Assembly: GCF_900111295.1 (NCBI RefSeq)
Contig: NZ_FOGT01000014.1
Coordinates: 55,955-119,954, forward strand
Reading direction: 5' to 3'
Source of the DNA: Salipaludibacillus aurantiacus
GTDB taxonomy: Bacteria; Bacillota; Bacilli; Bacillales; Salisediminibacteriaceae
DNA length: 64,000 bases
The position numbers were made by a program, and so were the translations under genes. The stretch's first letter is position 1. Each line of letters opens with the position of its first letter. Shown here piece after piece: positions 54,920 through 63,585 of this stretch. The notes under the pieces were generated by a model. It saw only the letters and a program-made list of their open reading frames with translations, was not told where the DNA came from and made no database searches.

Positions 54920-55927
54920 TTAATCAACCTTAAATCCATGCTTGAATGGATCATTTGGATCAATTAAAATATTTTGGAAACCGGTAACGAATGCTGTTCC
55001 CGTCACCTCGGTTGCCACAGCATCAACGTCTCCTAGTTTCACTCTGTTTAGGGCTTTTCCTGTGAATGTACCTCCTACGAAGCCTTCGCAAACGACTTCT
55101 TCCCCTATATCTAATTCTCCTCTTCCGACCATTCTGGAGACCATAGCTGTCGTACCGGTGCCTCCAGGGGAACGGTCTGCCTGTCTGTCACTGAAAACAT
55201 GGACGTTTTTATAAGTTGCTTCCGGGAGAGTGGGTTTTCCGAAGAAAGTGACAATATCCACTTTATTAATATATGGTTTTGTTGGGTGCTGAACGGTCAG
55301 CTGCTTATTAACTTCCTCTTTAATGAGTGCGGCATATTTTTTGAGTTTCGTGCCATTTGCCACGTCAATTTCCACATCTAATTGTTCCACATCCACCCAG
55401 GCAAAGTAGTTTCCTCCAAAGCTGATATCTGTTGTGATTTCTCCGATTCCCTCCACATTAAGCTTTACATCTCTTTGCTCCAGAAAACCTGGCACATTTT
55501 CAAAACTGACAGAACTGACACGGTTATTTTCAATTTTACAAACGGGATAAACAAGGCCGGCAGGTGTCTCAAGAACCAGCTTTGTTTCCGGTTCGACTGC
55601 CTCTACAAACCCCATTTCTACAATGGCTGTTGCGACTCCGATGGTGGCATGCCCGCACATATTTAGAAAGTTAGTATTATCCATAAATATGACACCAAAA
55701 TCGATTCCTTCTTGTGTGGGAGGGAGTAACAGCGCACCAAACATGTCCCGGTGACCTCTTGGTTCCTGTATTAAAGATCTGCGCAGCCAATCGTAATTCT
55801 CAGCCATATAGTCCCGTTGTTCAGCGACTGTCTCACCCTTGAGTTTTAACAACCCGCCATTAATAATTCGGGTAGGTTCACCGTAAGTGTGCGTTTCAAT
55901 TGTCTGGATCATTTGATTAAAAATCAT
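54920..55927 (-). CDS. Proline racemase family protein with Gly at the second catalytic site
   Basis: A 335-aa protein of the proline racemase / hydroxyproline epimerase / trans-3-hydroxy-proline dehydratase family (two-lobed diaminopimelate-epimerase-like fold). The first catalytic cysteine is Cys91 in NMCGHATIG. The second motif reads DRSPGGTGTTA, with Gly255 where racemases and epimerases have Cys and trans-3-hydroxyproline dehydratases have Thr. A two-base racemase is therefore unlikely; a dehydratase or another proton-transfer reaction is possible. AAAAGGAGAG before ATG. Last gene of a GntR-DctPQM operon that presumably brings in its substrate, a hydroxyproline- or betaine-like acid. Confidence 0.85.
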   Translation of the reverse strand: MIFNQMIQTIETHTYGEPTRIINGGLLKLKGETVAEQRDYMAENYDWLRRSLIQEPRGHRDMFGALLLPPTQEGIDFGVIFMDNTNFLNMCGHATIGVATAIVEMGFVEAVEPETKLVLETPAGLVYPVCKIENNRVSSVSFENVPGFLEQRDVKLNVEGIGEITTDISFGGNYFAWVDVEQLDVEIDVANGTKLKKYAALIKEEVNKQLTVQHPTKPYINKVDIVTFFGKPTLPEATYKNVHVFSDRQADRSPGGTGTTAMVSRMVGRGELDIGEEVVCEGFVGGTFTGKALNRVKLGDVDAVATEVTGTAFVTGFQNILIDPNDPFKHGFKVD

Positions 55928-55957
55928 AAAAATCTCTCCTTTTGTTTTTAAACACAG

Positions 55958-57238
55958 TTATTGGATTAAGAGTCGAGGGAAGTAAAGCATAATATCCGGA
56001 TAAAAAATCATCCCAAAAAGTGCAATAATTAATACAGTGATATACCAGATGTTGTATTTGCTTGCTTCAAACATGCTTACTTTCGCAATAGCTGTAGTAA
56101 TGTATAAGCCACTCGCTACCGGAGGAGTCTGCTGGCCAATTCCCCAGACTATAATAACGACCATAGCGAACTGTAATGGATCTATATTGGTCATTTGCAC
56201 TAAAGGAAGAAATAATGGTACTAAAACAACAACCATGACTGTACCATCAAAAATTAATCCACCAATAAACAAAATCAGACTGGCCATAAGCATGATCATA
56301 ATAGGGTTGTCCGAATAAGCCATGAACGGCTCCATCATTTGCCGTCCAATTCCTAAGGAAGAAAAAGAAAATCCTAAGATGGTTGCGGTAGCTACAATAA
56401 ACATGACGAGCGCCGTATTACGTACACTGTCTTCAAGAGCCTTAATTAAGTTTTTCCATGACAGTTCTTTGTAAATGGCTCCGGCAAATAAACCGCATAA
56501 TACCGCTAAAGCAGCTGATTCTGTAGGCGTCACTACCCCTGTCATAATTCCTCCCAGGATCACTCCGGGAACGAGAAGAGCGGGTATGGCATCAATAAAA
56601 GTCTTGTAAAGATAACGCCAGCTGAACGCCTTCTCCTCAAATCCATAATCATTTTTTAATGAAACGAGATAGGCGACAATCAGATACCCAAACGCAATCA
56701 TTAACCCTATAGGAATACCTGTTAAAAAAAGACTGGCTACTGAAATGCCTGAAATTGAACCATACAGGATCATAGGAACACTTGGGGGAATTAAAATACC
56801 TAGAGAAGACCCTGCGGACGTCGTAGCTGCTGAAAATCCTGGCGCATAACCTTTTTTATTCATAGCTGGTATCATAATTTGGCCAACTGCCGCACTGGCA
56901 GCAGCTGCGGTACCCGTTATTGCTCCAAAAAAGACAGAAGCAAGAACGTTCACAAAGGCTAATCCCCCTTTAAACATCCCAACAATAGATAAAGCAAAAT
57001 TAATTAAACGATGGGACATACCGCTACAGTTCATTAAAGAGCCAGCTAATATAAAAAGAGGTATGGCCAACAAAGGAAAGCTGTTGGTACCCTGATATAG
57101 CTGTTGAACAAGCAGGCTCATCGGTAAATCAGTCAGAAGCAATAAGAAGGCTAATGCTGTGACCCCCAGTGCGAACGCAATAGGAACACCCAGGGCAAGC
57201 ATCAGTAAAATAACAGCCAGCATCAACGCTGCAGTCAT
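55958..57238 (-). CDS. dctM: TRAP transporter large permease (DctM)
   Basis: A 426-aa integral membrane subunit of a tripartite ATP-independent periplasmic transporter, with about twelve hydrophobic segments. Motifs include QLYQGTNSFPLLAIPLFILAG and GIIMTGVVTPTESAALAVLC, typical of DctM. It carries solute in exchange for sodium. Its first base overlaps the stop of dctQ, indicating translational coupling. Followed by the racemase-family gene after 30 bp. Confidence 0.92.
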   Translation of the reverse strand: MTAALMLAVILLMLALGVPIAFALGVTALAFLLLLTDLPMSLLVQQLYQGTNSFPLLAIPLFILAGSLMNCSGMSHRLINFALSIVGMFKGGLAFVNVLASVFFGAITGTAAAASAAVGQIMIPAMNKKGYAPGFSAATTSAGSSLGILIPPSVPMILYGSISGISVASLFLTGIPIGLMIAFGYLIVAYLVSLKNDYGFEEKAFSWRYLYKTFIDAIPALLVPGVILGGIMTGVVTPTESAALAVLCGLFAGAIYKELSWKNLIKALEDSVRNTALVMFIVATATILGFSFSSLGIGRQMMEPFMAYSDNPIMIMLMASLILFIGGLIFDGTVMVVVLVPLFLPLVQMTNIDPLQFAMVVIIVWGIGQQTPPVASGLYITTAIAKVSMFEASKYNIWYITVLIIALFGMIFYPDIMLYFPRLLIQ

Positions 57239-57756
57239 TATTCTCCCTCCTTCCCGAACTTATGTCCTGCTTTTCTTTCTTTAAAATTCTGAAATGCTTT
57301 GTTAATCTCTGTGATAAGCTGCAGAATTACTTCAACAAACATGAGAATAAAGGCAAGCCATATCATGCCGTACGGGACCCACATGGGCAAGCCGGTAATT
57401 GGCATCGTCGTTCTGCCGGCGGCTTGAATGAAAGGATATGCCCATATATTGGTCATGAAAAGGAACCATATCACAATACTTTTAGAGAATATTAGCAACA
57501 AAGGTTTCCACATAGAAGGAATTTTATCTTCTAAGAAAGACATTTTTAAGTGGCTGTTTTCGGCGGTGCATTGATAAGCTCCCAGAAAAGTAATCCAAAT
57601 CATAGTTAATATGGCCATTTCCTCAGGCCATGGAAGAGGGTTGCTGAGAACCCTCCTGAAAATGACCTGTATTAAAAGAATGGCGAACATACTGAACAGA
57701 ACGGCATTATTGGCATATTTAATAATTAGAAATAGTGACCGGTGAATCATTTTCAT
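57238..57756 (-). CDS. dctQ: TRAP transporter small permease (DctQ)
   Basis: A 172-aa four-helix membrane subunit with the family pattern FRRVLSNPLPWPEEMAILTM and AYQCTAENSHLKMSFLED. It stabilises the DctM channel. AAGGGTGA precedes the ATG. The gene lies between the binding protein (27 bp upstream) and dctM (one-base overlap). Confidence 0.88.
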   Translation of the reverse strand: MKMIHRSLFLIIKYANNAVLFSMFAILLIQVIFRRVLSNPLPWPEEMAILTMIWITFLGAYQCTAENSHLKMSFLEDKIPSMWKPLLLIFSKSIVIWFLFMTNIWAYPFIQAAGRTTMPITGLPMWVPYGMIWLAFILMFVEVILQLITEINKAFQNFKERKAGHKFGKEGE

Positions 57757-57783
57757 TCAAATCACCCTTATAAAGTGGCTGAG

Positions 57784-58830
57784 TTACTGGGTAGTAAGAA
57801 TATCATCAATAATTTGCTGGCCATCTTCACCTAACTCTTCTGTAACGGTATCCCATACAGATTTTGTAGCTTCCTGGAATGGCCTAATATCTTCAATTTC
57901 ATACACATCCATGCCTTTTTCTTCAAACTCTGCTACAAGAGCATCATCTTGGTCCGCATTGAGTTCCCTGTTAATATCCCGACCTGCTTCTGCGGCTTCC
58001 AGGATAATGGTTTGTTGTTCCTCTGTTAAATCCTCCCATTTGTCATTATTAATAAATAAAGAGGCAGGGGAGTAAACGTGATTAGTGATCGTCAGGTAAT
58101 CCTGTACATCATAGAATGAAGAACTTTCTACAACTGACAGAGGGTTTTCCTGGCCGTCGATCGCTCCTTGCTGTAATGCGGTAAATACTTCTGAGAACGA
58201 CATAGGTAAAGGGTTTGCACCTAATGCCTCAAATGTCTGGATTCTAACTGTACTTTCAGGTACTCGGATACTTAACCCGTCAAAATCTTCAGGTGAGGTA
58301 ATCTGATGACTATTATTAGTGACCTGTCTGAATCCGTCTTCCCAATATGCGAGATGCATGAGGTTATTATCGAGTAAATGCTCTCCAACATTGTCGCCTA
58401 TTTCTCCGTCTAAAACTTCCCAGGCATTTTCTCTGTCAGTAAAAATATAAGGTAGTGAAAAAATTTCTACATAAGGATTAATTTGAGCTAACGGGGTAGA
58501 AGAAATCCCAATATCAATCGTTCCTACTTCCACACCTTCCTGTATTTCACCGCCAGATCCGCCTAAGGCACCTCCCCCATGAATCTGAATTTCAACCTCA
58601 CCGTTTGTTTGCTCCTCGACGATCTCTTTAAATTCTTCCGCTCCGATGCCCCACGGGTGGTCAGTGGGCAGTTCATAAGCAAAACTTAATGACACCGGAT
58701 CAGGTTGATTGCCTGAATTGTTCTCGTCTGGATTATTTGCGGAACCTTCCTGCTCAGAATTACACCCAATAGCTAACACGGCAATTGACGGGAGAAAAAT
58801 AGACATTACTAATTTTTTGTGGAATGTCAT
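57784..58830 (-). CDS. dctP: TRAP transporter solute-binding lipoprotein (DctP)
   Basis: A 348-aa extracytoplasmic binding protein. The signal peptide with lipobox VLAIGC (lipidated Cys23) is followed by a disordered Asn/Glu/Pro linker, then the DctP domain (LSFAYELPTDHPWGIGAEEF, GAIDGQENPLSVVESSSFYD). The family Arg that binds a carboxylate lies in GLSIRVPESTVR, so the ligand should be a carboxylic or amino acid. Three bases separate it from the regulator gene, and the ribosome site AAAGGAG lies within the end of that gene. Confidence 0.9.
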   Translation of the reverse strand: MTFHKKLVMSIFLPSIAVLAIGCNSEQEGSANNPDENNSGNQPDPVSLSFAYELPTDHPWGIGAEEFKEIVEEQTNGEVEIQIHGGGALGGSGGEIQEGVEVGTIDIGISSTPLAQINPYVEIFSLPYIFTDRENAWEVLDGEIGDNVGEHLLDNNLMHLAYWEDGFRQVTNNSHQITSPEDFDGLSIRVPESTVRIQTFEALGANPLPMSFSEVFTALQQGAIDGQENPLSVVESSSFYDVQDYLTITNHVYSPASLFINNDKWEDLTEEQQTIILEAAEAGRDINRELNADQDDALVAEFEEKGMDVYEIEDIRPFQEATKSVWDTVTEELGEDGQQIIDDILTTQ

Positions 58831-58832
58831 GA

Positions 58833-59528
58833 TTATGATAACTCCTTTCTATTCTTGGAACTGAAACGAGTAGCCTTCATATCTTCCAGCACAACATTTT
58901 CATATTCTAAGACGCCTTCAAGGTGATTTTTGAATAACCTTTCCACTTTGTCCTTATCGCGTTCTTTAAGTGCTTCATAAATATCGCGATGCTCGTAAAT
59001 AGACCGTTTGACTAAATCAGGACGAGCCATAAAAGAATATCTGAAAGAATAAATATAATCGTGCAGATTTTCTAATATTTTTATTGTTCGTTTAAGGTTG
59101 GAAGCTTTAATAATTAACGAGTGAAACTCATCATGGACTTTACTTAAACTGTCGACATTATTGGACTCGAAGTGTTTAATCGACTCGTCAAGCAGCTCTC
59201 CAATATATTGAAGATCTTCATCGGTTAAATAATCCACAGAGTACCTCGCTGCCACGGGTTCTAATTGCGACCGGATTAAATTAATCTCATTAATTGATTC
59301 GGACGTTATACCTTTAACCAGGCAATATTTCCTCGGTTTAATGACAATCAGGTCTTCCAACTCTAATTTGTGCAATGCTTCCCGCACAGGAGTACGGCTC
59401 ACCCCAAGCTGCTCGGCTAAATCAGCTTCGCTAAGTTTATCACCTGGGTTTAGTTCATTATTTAGAATCATTGCTCGCAGTTGTTTAAACACAGTTTCGC
59501 GAATGGACAAAGTTTCAACTTTCTTCAT
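58833..59528 (-). CDS. GntR-family regulator (FCD/FadR subfamily)
   Basis: A 231-aa regulator. The winged HTH has ILNNELNPGDKLSEADLAEQ and GVSRTPVREALHKLE, and the all-helical FCD ligand-binding domain (about 80-215) follows, including the metal-ligand pattern DEFHSLI and YEHRDIYEAL. AGGAGG precedes the ATG. It heads the racemase-TRAP operon and probably controls its own promoter, where two copies of a 16-bp sequence are seen. The effector is likely the imported acid or its product. Confidence 0.9.
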   Translation of the reverse strand: MKKVETLSIRETVFKQLRAMILNNELNPGDKLSEADLAEQLGVSRTPVREALHKLELEDLIVIKPRKYCLVKGITSESINEINLIRSQLEPVAARYSVDYLTDEDLQYIGELLDESIKHFESNNVDSLSKVHDEFHSLIIKASNLKRTIKILENLHDYIYSFRYSFMARPDLVKRSIYEHRDIYEALKERDKDKVERLFKNHLEGVLEYENVVLEDMKATRFSSKNRKELS

Positions 59529-59567
59529 TTGGGTCCTCCTTTCAAGGATTTGTCTTTTAGCAACAGA

Positions 59568-59583
59568 GACACATTGTATCCCA
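59568..59583. promoter_or_regulatory. GntR operator copy 1
   Basis: GACACATTGTATCCCA, identical to the copy at 59611, located downstream of the predicted transcription start in the leader of the gntR mRNA. The ATTG-N5-CAAT-like dyad suits an FCD-type GntR dimer. Confidence 0.65.
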
Positions 59584-59603
59584 GTTGGTTGAATGTAGGT
59601 CTC

Positions 59604-59632
59604 ATTTTATGACACATTGTATCCCAATTCAA
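59604..59632 (-). promoter_or_regulatory. Promoter of the GntR-TRAP-racemase operon
   Basis: On the minus strand TTGAAT (59627-59632), 17-bp spacer, TAAAAT (59604-59609). The spacer holds the second GntR operator. Confidence 0.65.
59611..59626. promoter_or_regulatory. GntR operator copy 2, within the promoter spacer
   Basis: Exact 16-bp direct repeat of 59568-59583, 43 bp away, filling the space between -35 and -10. Bound repressor would occlude RNA polymerase. Confidence 0.65.
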
Positions 59633-59978
59633 CATTTTTTTAGAATATTAAGATTATTATAAAAATTAAAGTCGGCAGGAAAGCCAATAGCCACAGGCTT
59701 TAATCAGGGAAACACGACCTCCAGCATTCGACACAGGTAAGTTATGGAAAGACTAAAGGGAGTAGTGGAGCCGAATAACATTTTTTGGTTAAGAGGAGTA
59801 ATTAATAGATTATTACATATTTGAAAAGGAACTGAGACAGAGAGCATACTAATCGTGTTTTTCCCAGTCCCGCCCGCTTCATTGGAATAAATTACAGGTT
59901 TATTTCCGTTTATGCCTAAGTTACCGTATGTAACTGTAAAAAGATTTTATTCTATACAAGAAAGGAAGGTCTCTTTTT
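59633..59978. other. Intergenic region between GntR promoter and LysM-CAP gene
   Basis: About 345 bp of AT-rich DNA without recognised gene or RNA. Confidence 0.5.
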
Positions 59979-60614
59979 ATGAAAAAATTTCTTGGAGCGC
60001 TTTTATCCGTTACGGTAGCGCTTGGTATTTTTGCAGGGCCGGCAGGGGCCTACGAGTATTTTGATGAGCCGCCGTTTGAAGCATACAAGGTCAGCCAGGG
60101 TGACAGCTTTTTCTATATTGCACAGCGTTACGGTCTGGACTACCGGGAACTTCAGCGTATTAACCCGGAGGTAAACCCTTATAACATGCAAGTTGGGTCA
60201 ATCATCCGGCTGATAGAAGAAGATAGCAATCAGACTGATCCGGCTGAAGACAGTTATGAGGCAGAAGTGGTCAGGCTTGTAAATAAGGAGCGTACGAGCC
60301 GCGGATTGGATCCTTTAGAGCACAGTCCTGCAGTTCGGAACGTCGCACAGGCCAAGTCAAAAGATATGGTGGACAACAACTACTTCAGCCATACGAGCCC
60401 AACATACGGTTCCCCGTTTGACATGCTGGATACATACGGTGTGCAGTACCGGACTGCAGGGGAGAATATTGCCCGAGGACAGCGGTCGCCGGAAGCAGTT
60501 GTAAATGCGTGGATGAACTCACAGGGTCACCGGCAGAACATTCTAAATGCCAACTTTTCAAAAATTGGCGTTGGTCATTATGAAAATACGTGGACACAGT
60601 TATTCACAGATTAA
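59979..60614 (+). CDS. Secreted LysM-CAP (SCP/YkwD-like) protein
   Basis: A 211-aa secreted protein. Signal peptide of about 24 residues ending GPAGA; then the segment YEYFDEPPFEAYKVSQGDSF leading into a LysM peptidoglycan-binding domain (to about residue 72). A CAP domain follows (about 85-210) with LVNKERTSRGLDPLEHSPAV, FSHTSPTYGSPFDML, GENIARG and AWMNSQGHRQNIL. The CAP domain here is the YkwD type common in spore-formers. The next gene, 25 bp downstream, begins with the same N-terminal module, so the two are duplicates that diverged in the catalytic part and are probably co-transcribed. Confidence 0.87.
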   Translation: MKKFLGALLSVTVALGIFAGPAGAYEYFDEPPFEAYKVSQGDSFFYIAQRYGLDYRELQRINPEVNPYNMQVGSIIRLIEEDSNQTDPAEDSYEAEVVRLVNKERTSRGLDPLEHSPAVRNVAQAKSKDMVDNNYFSHTSPTYGSPFDMLDTYGVQYRTAGENIARGQRSPEAVVNAWMNSQGHRQNILNANFSKIGVGHYENTWTQLFTD

Positions 60615-60639
60615 TATTTTTTAAAAAAGAAAGGTATGA

Positions 60640-61275
60640 ATGAAGTTGAAAAAGTTAGCAAGTGTATTACTAGCAGGAATCTTTGTTTTCACAGCAGGAA
60701 ACGCCGTTCAGGCAAATTATGAGTACTTTGATTCACCTCCGTTTGACACTTACAAAGTGAGCGAAGGAGATACATTAAGTTATATTGCTAAACGTTACGG
60801 TGTGGAATTAGACGACCTTTACAGCTTTAACCCGGATATCAAAGGGGATTTAATTGTGACTGGGGAATCTATTAAACTTGTCGGAAACTCCGATGACGGG
60901 AGTGCGGACAGAATAGAATTAAGCGCGAGTGACCGTGACTTGCTGGAACGTCTTGTTCACGCTGAGGCACGGGGGCAGGATTATGAAGGCAAGATAGCCG
61001 TAGCGGAAGTAGTTTTTAACCGTGTCGACAGCGACGACTTCCCGGACACTGTCCGTGGTGTCATTATGCAAAATCGTCAGTTTTCACCAGTATCTAATGG
61101 AGCCATTAACAACAATCCTAGTTCAAAAACGAAGGAAGCCGTGCAGGATGCTGTGGAAGGAACAAATCTCGTAGACGATGCGTTGTTCTTCTGGAATCCG
61201 GATATCGCGACTTCCCGCTGGCTGGAAAGCATGACAGTTGTACGAACAATTGACGATCATGAATTTTTAAAATAA
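60640..61275 (+). CDS. LysM-containing cell wall hydrolase (SleB/CwlJ-type)
   Basis: A 211-aa secreted protein. A signal peptide of about 25 residues is followed by the same YEYFDSPPFDTYKVSEGDTL module and LysM as in the previous gene. The C-terminal half (about 95-210) is a hydrolase-2 domain as in SleB/CwlJ: LLERLVHAEARGQDYEGKIA, where the Glu is catalytic, then VAEVVFNRVDS, FSPVSNG and ALFFWNP. Such enzymes are lytic transglycosylases acting on spore cortex or cell wall; the LysM variant may act on the vegetative wall. Terminator follows after 15 nt. Confidence 0.87.
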   Translation: MKLKKLASVLLAGIFVFTAGNAVQANYEYFDSPPFDTYKVSEGDTLSYIAKRYGVELDDLYSFNPDIKGDLIVTGESIKLVGNSDDGSADRIELSASDRDLLERLVHAEARGQDYEGKIAVAEVVFNRVDSDDFPDTVRGVIMQNRQFSPVSNGAINNNPSSKTKEAVQDAVEGTNLVDDALFFWNPDIATSRWLESMTVVRTIDDHEFLK

Positions 61276-61290
61276 ATAGAGTTAAGGAAA

Positions 61291-61319
61291 ACAAGGGATG
61301 AACCGTCCCTTGTTTTTTT
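61291..61319 (+). terminator. Terminator of the LysM gene pair
   Basis: Arms ACAAGGGA and TCCCTTGT, 7-nt loop, seven T. Confidence 0.85.
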
Positions 61320-61480
61320 AGTTTGATAACGGTTTCTAATGAATTCATTTAATGGATGTGTTTATTTAGGGGAGGGGCCTCGTTAAGAAAGTGAAAATTT
61401 TTCAAGTATGCCGATTTAGTGTAATATAGAGTACTGATATCTTATAAATACTTTTTAAAGTTACAGGGAGGCCAAAGTCA

Positions 61481-61720
61481 GTGGGTTGGATGAATGTACT
61501 CTATATCGTCGTTGCAGTCGTATGGATAACTGCAGGTCTTAATAAAACAATTCAAAAGAAAGAACCTAAATTAGCCACGATCCTTCTCTACAGCGGAATC
61601 GCTTTAGCCGTAGGGGGAGCAGCTAACCTAATAGTCAATTCTTTCGCGTTGCTGGTCATCATCTTTGGAGTGATAAACCTTACAGCCCTTTTTATGTTCA
61701 TACTGAAGATGAGAAACTGA
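61481..61720 (+). CDS. Small membrane protein, 79 aa
   Basis: GTG start with AGGGAGG upstream. Three hydrophobic segments (about 5-21, 32-48 and 51-74) with KTIQKKEPK as the loop between the first two. No family recognised. Terminated right after the stop by a strong hairpin. Confidence 0.6.
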   Translation: MGWMNVLYIVVAVVWITAGLNKTIQKKEPKLATILLYSGIALAVGGAANLIVNSFALLVIIFGVINLTALFMFILKMRN

Positions 61721-61747
61721 AAGCTTGCTGCACAGCAAGCTTTTTTT
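61721..61747 (+). terminator. Terminator
   Basis: Perfect arms AAGCTTGCTG and CAGCAAGCTT with a 2-nt loop, followed by T. Confidence 0.8.
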
Positions 61748-61764
61748 GGTAGGTGAAAAAGAAG

Positions 61765-61840
61765 CTCTACCGTATAATCGTGTGACTCTACCGTATAACT
61801 GCTTAACTCTACCGTATAAAAAAGAAGCTCTACCGTATAA
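61765..61840. repeat. Four copies of CTCTACCGTATAA at exact 21-bp period
   Basis: Copies at 61765-61777, 61786-61798, 61807-61819 and 61828-61840; spacer sequences of 8 bp differ, and the first and last follow AGAAG. On the minus strand the period equals seven codons and an LYGR-type heptad could be read, but no ribosome site is found for it. Confidence 0.85.
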
Positions 61841-62082
61841 CAATTTTCGACAAAAATCTCACCCTTCCGCCTCGAAACACCCCAACCCAATCCACTCCCT
61901 CCTATAATATTAAAAACCAAACCTTATTATAAAACCTTTAAAAGGACTCTTTAATCAGAACCTCGAAGTATACCTATATAACACCATTTGGTATAATTTT
62001 TTCTAACAATAGAATAGGCTGTGAGGTCATGATGTAGCGGCAGTTTACTAATATGATGAGAGATAAAAAGGGGTAATTAAAA

Positions 62083-63579
62083 ATGAGAAACAGACTAATG
62101 ATGATGGTGCTGAGTGTGATCTCACTCGTAACGTTCACAGCCTGCGCGGAGAATGAGGAACAGGCAAACCAGGACATGCCAGACGAACAGAATGAGAGTA
62201 ACTTTGGGTCTGAAAACAATAATGAGGCGGAGGAGGCTCTTAACGAAGAAAACGACACCGGAAATGAGGCTGCAAATAACAACGAAGCTGAAAATAATGC
62301 GGTAAATGAAGAGGAAGAGAATGAGAATGAAGAGGAGACGGAAGAAGCCGCCTCTGAAACTAACGAGGCAGCTGAAGAGAACGCAGAAACTAACGAAGAG
62401 ACGAACGAGACGAATTTAACAGAGAATGACAGTGAAGGCGGAAATAACAACGCCTCTGAAAATGAAAACAACAATACCGAAGAGTCGGAAGAATTCTCAG
62501 AACTTGAGCAGTTAGCCGTTCATTTTATAGATGTAGGGCAAGCTGACGCGACTTTATTTAAGTATTCCTACGAAGGGGAACGATATAAAGTTCTTTTTGA
62601 TACAGGAAACTGGAATAGAAATGATGTCGCAAACTATCTTAACGACCAGGGGATTTCCAGTATTGATATTATGATCGGCTCGCACCCCCATGCGGATCAC
62701 ATAGGACAGATGGATACACTGATTAATGAGTTTGATGTCTCTGAAGTATGGATGTCAGGGGATACGACAACTTCACAAACATTCCAGCGTGTCATGGATG
62801 CGATTGAAGATAGTGATGTTGACTATTATGAACCACGGACAGGTGATATTTTTGACGTAGGGCCGATGGAAATCACTATAATAAATCCTGACAGTCTGAC
62901 AGGGGACGTTCATGAAGGATCGATTTCAGCAGTATTCAAGTATGGAGACACGTCCTTTATTTTAACAGGTGACGCGGAGGAACAAACCGAACAGGCTATG
63001 GTCAATCGGGGATTGGATTTGGATGCGGATGTGCTGCAAGTAGGCCACCACGGGTCTTCAACGTCCACCATTCAGCCGTTTCTTGATGCAGTCGCTCCTG
63101 ATATTGCGATCATTTCAGCCGGGGAAGATAATCAGTACGGACATCCCCATGACGAAGTGGTCGAGCGGATATTGGCAGCAGACGTAGACTTGCACGGGAC
63201 CTATGTTCACGGAACCATTATTGTTGAATCAGATGGCGAGTCTCTTAACGTCCTGACAAAAGAAGATGGCACGGTGACGCCGCCGTCTACCGGTCAAACG
63301 GCTCCTTCTGATTCAGCTAACGACTCAGACATCAATGCTGAAAACGAGACAGCTGAAACGGAAGAAGAAAGCTCTGTACCAACTGACGGCTCCTGTATTG
63401 ATATTAACAGCGCCAGCCAGTCAGAACTTGAGGAAATCATCCATATCGGACCTGCCCGGGCCGAAGAATTGATTGACCTGCGTCCGTTTGGGTCATTAGA
63501 CGATCTTACGAGGGTCAGTGGTATTGCCGAGGGCAGACTGGCAGATATTAAGGATGAAGGCAAAGCTTGCGCGAGGTGA
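62083..63579 (+). CDS. Secreted MBL-fold (ComEC-like) lipoprotein with C-terminal helix-hairpin-helix
   Basis: A 498-aa exported lipoprotein. Lipobox FTAC at residues 18-21. Residues about 25-140 are a very acidic Glu/Asn-rich linker. Residues about 145-390 form a metallo-beta-lactamase domain with HPHADHIG (His201, His203, Asp205, His206), LTGDAEEQTEQ and GHHGSST. It is like the hydrolase part of the DNA-uptake channel ComEC but without membrane helices. A second acidic linker leads to a C-terminal ComEA-like helix-hairpin-helix (SCIDINSASQSELEEIIHIG, PFGSLDDLTRVSGI). Likely an extracellular nuclease-like enzyme. The companion DUF3006 gene follows in the same transcript. Confidence 0.85.
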   Translation: MRNRLMMMVLSVISLVTFTACAENEEQANQDMPDEQNESNFGSENNNEAEEALNEENDTGNEAANNNEAENNAVNEEEENENEEETEEAASETNEAAEENAETNEETNETNLTENDSEGGNNNASENENNNTEESEEFSELEQLAVHFIDVGQADATLFKYSYEGERYKVLFDTGNWNRNDVANYLNDQGISSIDIMIGSHPHADHIGQMDTLINEFDVSEVWMSGDTTTSQTFQRVMDAIEDSDVDYYEPRTGDIFDVGPMEITIINPDSLTGDVHEGSISAVFKYGDTSFILTGDAEEQTEQAMVNRGLDLDADVLQVGHHGSSTSTIQPFLDAVAPDIAIISAGEDNQYGHPHDEVVERILAADVDLHGTYVHGTIIVESDGESLNVLTKEDGTVTPPSTGQTAPSDSANDSDINAENETAETEEESSVPTDGSCIDINSASQSELEEIIHIGPARAEELIDLRPFGSLDDLTRVSGIAEGRLADIKDEGKACAR

Positions 63580-63585
63580 TAAAAA

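Noticed and set aside
61765..61840. Miniature CRISPR array
   Set aside because: Repeats of 13 bp with 8-bp spacers are far too short, and no cas genes are present.
61628..61843. Minus-strand frame with heptad LYGR repeats
   Set aside because: No clear ribosome site and it runs through a terminator into another gene; treated as a DNA repeat, although translation cannot be excluded.
61974..62474. Serine/phenylalanine-rich 166-codon minus-strand frame
   Set aside because: Complement of the Glu/Asn-rich linker of the MBL lipoprotein; composition alone keeps it open.
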